This document shows positions 58,901 to 64,000 of a stretch of 64,000 nt of DNA, one piece after another. The DNA is from Halichondria panicea (lineage: Eukaryota > Porifera > Demospongiae > Suberitida > Halichondriidae). The notes under the pieces were generated by a model. That model was not told the origin of the DNA, searched no databases, and was given only the letters and a program-made list of their open reading frames with translations. The stretch lies in assembly GCF_963675165.1 (NCBI RefSeq), contig NC_087391.1, forward strand, positions 1,569,001-1,633,000, read 5' to 3'. The translations under genes and the position numbers were made by a program. Positions within the stretch are counted from its first letter, which is position 1. Each line of letters starts with the position of its first letter.

Positions 58901-61474
58901 CGGACAAAAGAAGACGGGTGGTATGAGTTCATTCGTTTGGCTGAAAACAAACATGGAGGAGATCCGAATAGAGTACTCAACCTCACCGAGAGAGCAAGAA
59001 TTGATGAAAGTATAATAATTGTGTAATGTAAGTAACATGACCAGTATGTATGTGCAACACTGCAGGTGTGTACCATCAGTATGATAGCATGGTGTTCCCA
59101 AGGGATGCACTGATAACAAGGGGTCTTAGTGAAAGAGTTATATCCGGTGTGAAAAATTTGTTCCCTTGGTGGAAGAAGGATGAAGCAATTTCAAAGGATA
59201 ACCTTGAAGTTCCTGAATATCACATAATATTGCAAAATTGTCTCATGTTCTACATCGATGCTAGTTATAAAGGAATCATTTCTACTGGCCAATTTTCAGA
59301 CTCTATTCCTATTACAATGGTTGTTCAAGGAATTTATCACATCTTCACTTGTTTGCTTGAAAGTCAGTTTACACACGATGATGGTCCTCGGATTTTTTCC
59401 TTTAAACCATGGCTTAAAAATCAACCGTTACAAGAGGTATATTGATTGTTGAATTTGTATGATGCGAAATTTATTCTATTGTTATTTAGGCCATCGTTCG
59501 TGTATTAAATTCTGCCATACTTCCAAATGGAGAAACCAAGCAGTTGATGTGTGCTATCTTCATCTTGTCGTGCATATCAGAATTGGATATTCCATTCTAC
59601 ACTCAAGGTTTTCAAAGTCTCTCTTCTAAATTACTAAGGTTGATGTGTGCATATGGAGAAGAGGATGGCTTTACTGAGAAGTGGTCAGAGTTAAAGCAAG
59701 TTTTCAAAAACGGGAGTAACAGGCACGTAATTTTGTTATAATGTATAATTCATAGTGTATATAATTCTAACTCATAAATTATTAGGAGACGGATTGGTGG
59801 GATTGCTGGTCGTATGTTGAAGTACATTTCTGAGCAACAAGCAACAAATTTAGAATGGATGTACGGCTTACCTCTTCATAACTTTTTGATGGAAAATTCA
59901 GAACCATTTGACAGTATTAATTCAATGAGTGTGGATGTTCTTATGAATAACTGGAAGAAATTGGCTCATATTCTATTAAGTATCAGAGGAAAATTTGCTG
60001 GAAATCGTCAGCTCGCGTAAGGCACTGAGTTTTACTGCACGTTATTTATGTTTGTTATATGCAGGTTTATGCAGTACTTTCCAAGTATGTTCTTCCTCAT
60101 GAAGATGGACCCTCTCACTTTTCAAGCATTTGTATTCATTTGCCCTGATCATGAGCTTGGCAGTCTTTTTGCTTTGATTTCGCCGCATGTTGCTACTACG
60201 TGGGTCTTATACCTTCTTCATGAGTTCCGTTATAGACCATCAACCAAAGATGATGTAAGTCATGTATATACCGTGCTCTACCGAGATTACACCCACCCTA
60301 ATTGCATGCTACAAAGCAGCTATAGGCTTAATTTCGAAAACAGTTAGTTTTGCCTCGAAATTAAACCCACTCATTAAGGAATAAGTCTTTGTCTCATGCC
60401 TGCCAGCTCTTGTATTTCTTGAAATACAATGAATATACATCAATATGCAACAATATGGTAATGCATGGGTAAATAGCTAGGTATAAAGAGTATTATTATT
60501 ATAAAGATTCTGCATCAGAAGGTTGTTCTTTGTAACTGTCTTCAGAGAAGATTGTCCTTGTCTTTGTCTCTTATACGAGTAAGTATTAGTATAATTATAT
60601 CTATATAGCTATTATATCTAGCTATATTCAGAGCTAACCAGCTTACACAATAAATTATAAACAGCTAAACCTTTTCTTGACAACTTGCTCACTGACAACT
60701 GCATCACTTTTCCTGCATGGTGGGCGTATTCTCGAGGCAAATTAGCCTATGTAGGAACTTTTTATACTCAAAAGTGGGAATGGGCGTAATTTCGGACGTG
60801 GGCGTAATCTCGGTAGAGTACGGTATATACTTTTTGACATCAGCATTTCACTGAATTCTTAATACTATATTTAGGCAACAAAGTTGGCTAGCTGGCTGAG
60901 TGTAATCCAAAAGAATATCTCTTCAAATCTCGAAAGGTTTATATAATTATTATGTATATGTATGTGCATAAATTTAGTTTTATTCATGTTGTAGTGATCT
61001 ATTGCATCTCATGGAGTCGACAGTTCTCCTTTTCAAGAGATGTACTGCCAGTATGAAGAGCTCTGATGATCACTGTTTACAACTTCTTAGATCTGTGATT
61101 TCAAATTCTCTAGAGTCTTTTTCCTGCTACAGCTATGTCCACACTGCTAATAATATGTCTATTATTCAAACAAAAATTGAAGCAATTCAGCAACTGCTCC
61201 AAAGTTGGCTCTCTTCCCATGAAGTAGTTGGAGGAAACATGTTTGGCTACGGCCCACAATATCGAAAAAAATTCCTGTTGAAGAGCCGTGTTGAAGTAAA
61301 GGTAACTCAATCATATTTATTTATTACCCTGCCAACTTAAATTCTGTGTTATGTACATGTACGTTACATATATAGATTTGGAAGTGCTTTCTTTCCGCAA
61401 AGTGTTCTAGCAATGAAGTGGAAACTAAATGGCAACAAGCAATGGAAGTTGTTTTGAAGGGGCGATTGAGTAAG
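55972..61474 (+). CDS. RNF213: RNF213-like protein, N-terminal part (3' end not in window or lost)
   Basis: Twelve exons join in frame to 1146 codons without a stop: 55972-56850, 57782-58327, 58386-58531, 58583-58741, 58795-59009, 59066-59436, 59490-59722, 59786-60016, 60065-60254, 60875-60936, 60995-61301, 61376-61474. RNF213 is a giant cytosolic AAA+/E3 ligase in lipid-droplet biology and pathogen ubiquitylation. Matches to its N-terminal arm include ELSVQLLEIKIPYKYVVFTD, EDGWYEFIRLAEN, VYHQYDSMVFPRDAL and a Lys-rich KKGKKSKKKKKGKDK stretch. Two zinc ribbons lie before this: WRCTNPVCSHPP with VCPFC in exon 1, and CLYCEK...CAGCGH in exon 2. Exon 1 also encodes a 9-residue tandem repeat (PGPPEENPT, 56459-56700). 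No AAA+ or RING part is present; the next exons would lie beyond 61474, where a transposon remnant begins. Exon 59490-59722 appears to use a GC donor. Confidence 0.8.
56459..56700 (+). repeat. 27-bp coding minisatellite (PGPPEENPT repeat)
   Basis: About nine units of CCAGGCCCTCCAGAAGAAAA plus CCCCACA, with variants GSPKENPT and GPPRENPT. The period is a multiple of three and all six frames stay largely open, so long alternative frames in this stretch are artefacts. Confidence 0.95.
57220..57480. repeat. Inverted copy of the 27180-27480 repeat
   Basis: ACTATAAAAGGACCTCCACC, TAGCAACAATTTAATTCACG and AACTATGCCCGATTTTGCAG are the reverse complement of the block in the STX5 intron. It lies in the first intron of the RNF213-like gene. 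Confidence 0.8.
60265..60829. mobile_element. MITE with TATACCGTACTCTACCGAGATTAC ends
   Basis: TATACCGTGCTCTACCGAGA at the left and TCTCGGTAGAGTACGGTATA at the right are inverted. The element almost fills the intron 60255-60874 of the RNF213-like gene. It is a different family from the TACCGTATAGCGGG MITEs. Confidence 0.85.
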
Positions 61475-61717
61475 GTTAGTTGCATAACCCACTGCCAATC
61501 CTAGGTTTTATTTGTATGCATGTAATCATAACTACAGCTAGGTCTGCGATTTCATTGTTTAGCTCATTTTGCCTGCTCAAGTTGTGAAATTAATGTTATT
61601 CATAGCGTTTCTAATTACTTGCAAGTGAATTTTTCAATTATCTGCAAGTAGCAATTTTACCCTCTCACAGAAATATAGCAGAAATTAATACTCGCTGAAA
61701 TAATTATGTCATCTTAA

Positions 61718-62581
61718 CCCTTTCCCAGCTTTAATTAAATATTAAAACAAGAAAATACTACATATTTTTCTTTAAAAATGCGTATCTCATGAACCATACA
61801 TTGAAATCACTCGTAACTATTTCCTACAGGTAGCCCAGACCCCGGGGGTATCTTGATACCATCATCGTTACCTAGCAACAGACCACCCCCAACTAATTAG
61901 CTATTGTTTATAAACATTCACAATTATGTACACAAACAATATGCACTAAATAAGTGTTCTCACGGTGACATGGTTCAATCAGGATTTGCAGAAACTTGTC
62001 TATGAGGTAGTATCGGCAGACGCTCTTTTCCCGGGAAATGTTTTCTTCACCTACACACGTTTACAAGTTCAATGGTGGCTCATGATGTCAACTGCTGATG
62101 TAACTAGCCTAAACAAACTTATATTGAAGCTAGGAAGAGTACAGATGCTACTCTATAGTTACTTACCAGGTCCAGGAACTTGATCCGTCTCAAGAGCTTC
62201 ATGAGCTTCTTCCTCTGGCTCTTTATTTTCTAGCTTGAACTCTGAGGAGTAGCTTCCTATCTGGTTATGATCCCAGTCACTCCCCTATGACTCAACAGGG
62301 CCATAGGCATCGATATCCTCACTGTCTAGCTGCACTAGAGCCTCGCTAAGATTATGATACGAAGATCTTGTAGCAATTATCAATTGGTCACTTTTCTTTT
62401 GACAATACTGTATGAAGCGTACCTCGAGGCAGCACAATGAAAATGCCACGTGAAAAAAAAAGCTCAATGTGCATGTGCTGGTACCTACAGCGTATGCATA
62501 GCTTCAACACAGCCCGCACACTCATTTTTTGAAAATTAACAGTAGCCATAATGCCTATAGGCGGCTAAAGCGGTGAAAGGA
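61718..62581 (-). mobile_element. PiggyBac-like element remnant
   Basis: TTAA at 61714-61717 and 62582-62585 flank ends CCCTTTCCCAGCTTTA and TAAAGCGGTGAAAGGA, which are imperfect inverted repeats. TTAA target duplication is the hallmark of piggyBac transposons. On the minus strand, 62175-62370 encodes an acidic stretch (LVQLDSEDIDAYGPVES, stop, GSDWDHNQIGSYSS...EEEAHEALETDQ), like the acidic N-terminus of piggyBac transposases, interrupted by a TAG. No catalytic region was recognised. Confidence 0.55.
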
Positions 62582-62799
62582 TTAAAGTATGTGAAGTTTG
62601 GGAAAAGCGGGTATAATTTTTGTGGTTGAGCAACAGTTCATGGGATATATTTTTGTGGCTGCGTGCATGCAGGTAAAGGTTTTTTATTCGTGGGTAAAAT
62701 AATATCACAAGTATTCAATCCACAAAAAACTACAAGATTTTTACCCCCTTCCCTAAAAATTGCCTGATAATTATGTTGAAGCCATAAATTACATAATAG

Positions 62800-62932
62800 T
62801 TAGACACTGTTTTGGAGGTGTGTATGGGATTTAGAAGCCCAAGGCACTGATTTAGTATCCCGAGCGTAGCGAGGGTACTACAAGTGGCTGAGGGCTTCTA
62901 AATCACATGGACACCGACAAACAGTGTCTAAC
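62800..62932. mobile_element. Small inverted-repeat element
   Basis: GTTAGACACTGTTT and inner GATTTAGAAGCCC pair with GGGCTTCTAAATC and AAACAGTGTCTAAC. Confidence 0.7.
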
Positions 62933-63473
62933 TCATTTAGATACTAGTGTGCATGCCCAAACTGCTTTACTACAATGCAATTACTTGACAACGGAATACT
63001 AGGTATACTAAGTCCCATAGTATACCTGCTGCACTTTTCCCATGTACTTCCCATGTAGATCTTATCAACTAGTGTCTAAAGTTTATTATTATACCTTACT
63101 CGTACTATAGCCTCGATCCCAGGCTCAAGAAAGAATAGAGGTAAAGTTAAGAAAAGGAGAGCCTGGTATGCGAAGTCACGTGCATGACGGTAGAAGGGTA
63201 GAAGGGTAAAATTGAGCGTGGGCAGGTAGACGTTGAGATATTGGACTGTCCACCTCGATCTCTTTGACTAATAAACTTTGTGGGCAGGACTGTACTGGTG
63301 ACATGCATGACCATAGACTTGGAATTGGCAAGCAGTTTATGTGTTATATAAGCTTGCTAGCTATATTTGCTAGTACTAGATTGTCTAGATCTAACTAGAT
63401 TCTACTATTTATATTCAGTTTTGTTGTGCCATGCTGAGCTAGATTTGCTAGATCTGCTAGATTAATAGCTTAG
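62933..63473. other. Intergenic/intronic, no gene seen
   Basis: Contains TAGCCTCGATCCCAGGCTCA at about 63109, a fragment matching the terminus of the AGCCTC MITE family, and AGATCTAG-rich DNA. No exon was supported. Confidence 0.4.
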
Positions 63474-64000
63474 TCATCATTATGCCTCGGTGCACATGTG
63501 CAAGCGAGGTATACGGTAGTGTATGTGTGTCTGTGTAGACTGCTACAGCTGCTCAAGGATGAATGAAGAGTTTTTATAGGCTTCTAGTCATGTTTACTTG
63601 GATTTCAATTCATGGATTTGCAAAATAATGCTTCGTTCTCGAGTTATGCCTAGTTTTGCTTACTTGGAATGCCATTGCAGCCTTTTCAGAAGAGCAGTAG
63701 CCAAACTTGTTTACCAAGTTTTGCTACTCTACTTAGTATAGTTAGCTCTAGCACTACAACACTAGCTATTGGTAGCTGCAAGAGTGAGAAGAGAGCTGCA
63801 AGGCTCTGCTGATGCAGCCATTAATTTTAGACTTTAACTTTTGGCATCAATCATTTTTAACAACAATCATGGTCGATCATTACCCATGCATGTACTCTTC
63901 GAGTTGCATGCAGCAAGTTCATTATGTAGTAGCTTTATGTTATGTAGCTTTGGCATCTCCACCGAGGCATCAGCACCTGCGGTGCTTTCATTTATCTAGG
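63474..64000 (+). repeat. Longest copy of the CATTATGCC repeat family
   Basis: Shares the ordered blocks CATTATGCC..GGTGC, CAAGCGAGGTATACGGTAGT, CTACAGCTGCTCAAGGAT, CTTCGTTCTCGAGTTATGCC and CAGCACCTGCGGTGCTTTCA with 22499-22991. No coding frame; it runs to the window edge. Confidence 0.8.

Noticed and set aside
61965-62183. 72-codon plus-strand frame considered as the next RNF213-like exon
   Set aside because: It lies inside the TTAA-flanked piggyBac-like remnant, and the downstream boundary reads better as a minus-strand donor.
1-64000. CRISPR arrays, operons, bacterial promoters, tRNA and rRNA genes
   Set aside because: No regularly spaced repeat-spacer array, rRNA segment or cloverleaf with the conserved tRNA box sequences was recognised by eye; the window is intron-rich eukaryotic DNA. 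A covariance-model scan would be needed to exclude a tRNA fully.

Overview
This is a gene-dense, intron-rich animal nuclear DNA segment. Introns are short (many 45-110 bp, GT-AG), intergenic gaps are small (93 bp between the divergent ChaC and ARV1 genes), and the AT-rich background is full of short inverted-repeat transposons. The gene set (flagellar dynein light chain, syntaxin 5, Fringe, a death-domain/RING protein, an RNF213-like protein) is metazoan. The compactness and style suggest an early-branching animal such as a demosponge. That assignment is inference; nothing here proves the species. All exon coordinates are my own conceptual splicing; several complete models close exactly in frame (PNPT1 978 codons, Fringe paralog 2 680, SLC39A9 339, ARV1 237, METTL21-like 282, ChaC 211).

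Layout. 1-2.7 kb: repeats, including a decayed copy of the syntaxin-5 last exon. 2.7-4.0 kb (-): broken GT92 (DUF23) glycosyltransferase. 5.7-6.4 kb (+): 3' exons of DNAL1 with two frame lesions. 7.1-12.3 kb (-): polypeptide GalNAc-transferase with a frameshift. 12.5-14.8 kb (+): arylsulfatase A with a frameshift. 15.1-16.1 kb: second copy of the 875-1853 repeat. 17.3-23.8 kb (+): Fringe paralog 1. 26.0-32.0 kb (-): STX5. 32.2-33.5 kb (+): METTL21A-like methyltransferase. 33.6-34.4 kb (-): ChaC gamma-glutamylcyclotransferase. 34.5-35.9 kb (+): ARV1. 36.2-39.3 kb (-): Fringe paralog 2. 39.9-42.6 kb (-): SLC39A9/ZIP9. 42.9-46.0 kb (-): transposase-like exons followed by RING and death-domain exons. 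46.3-55.5 kb (+): mitochondrial PNPase (PNPT1) with three S1 domains instead of one. 56.0-61.5 kb (+): N-terminal part of an RNF213-like E3 ligase. 61.7-64 kb: piggyBac-like remnant and repeats.

How the genes relate. Many encode secretory-pathway functions: Golgi glycosyltransferases (GT92, GALNT, two Fringe), the Golgi SNARE STX5, the lipid-trafficking factor ARV1, the zinc transporter ZIP9 and a lysosomal sulfatase. The right-hand block combines mitochondrial RNA metabolism (PNPT1) with RING/death-domain and RNF213-like genes. The four genes left of 15 kb all carry apparent frame lesions, whereas every gene right of 17 kb reads intact, which points either to real decay or to a poorly assembled left end.
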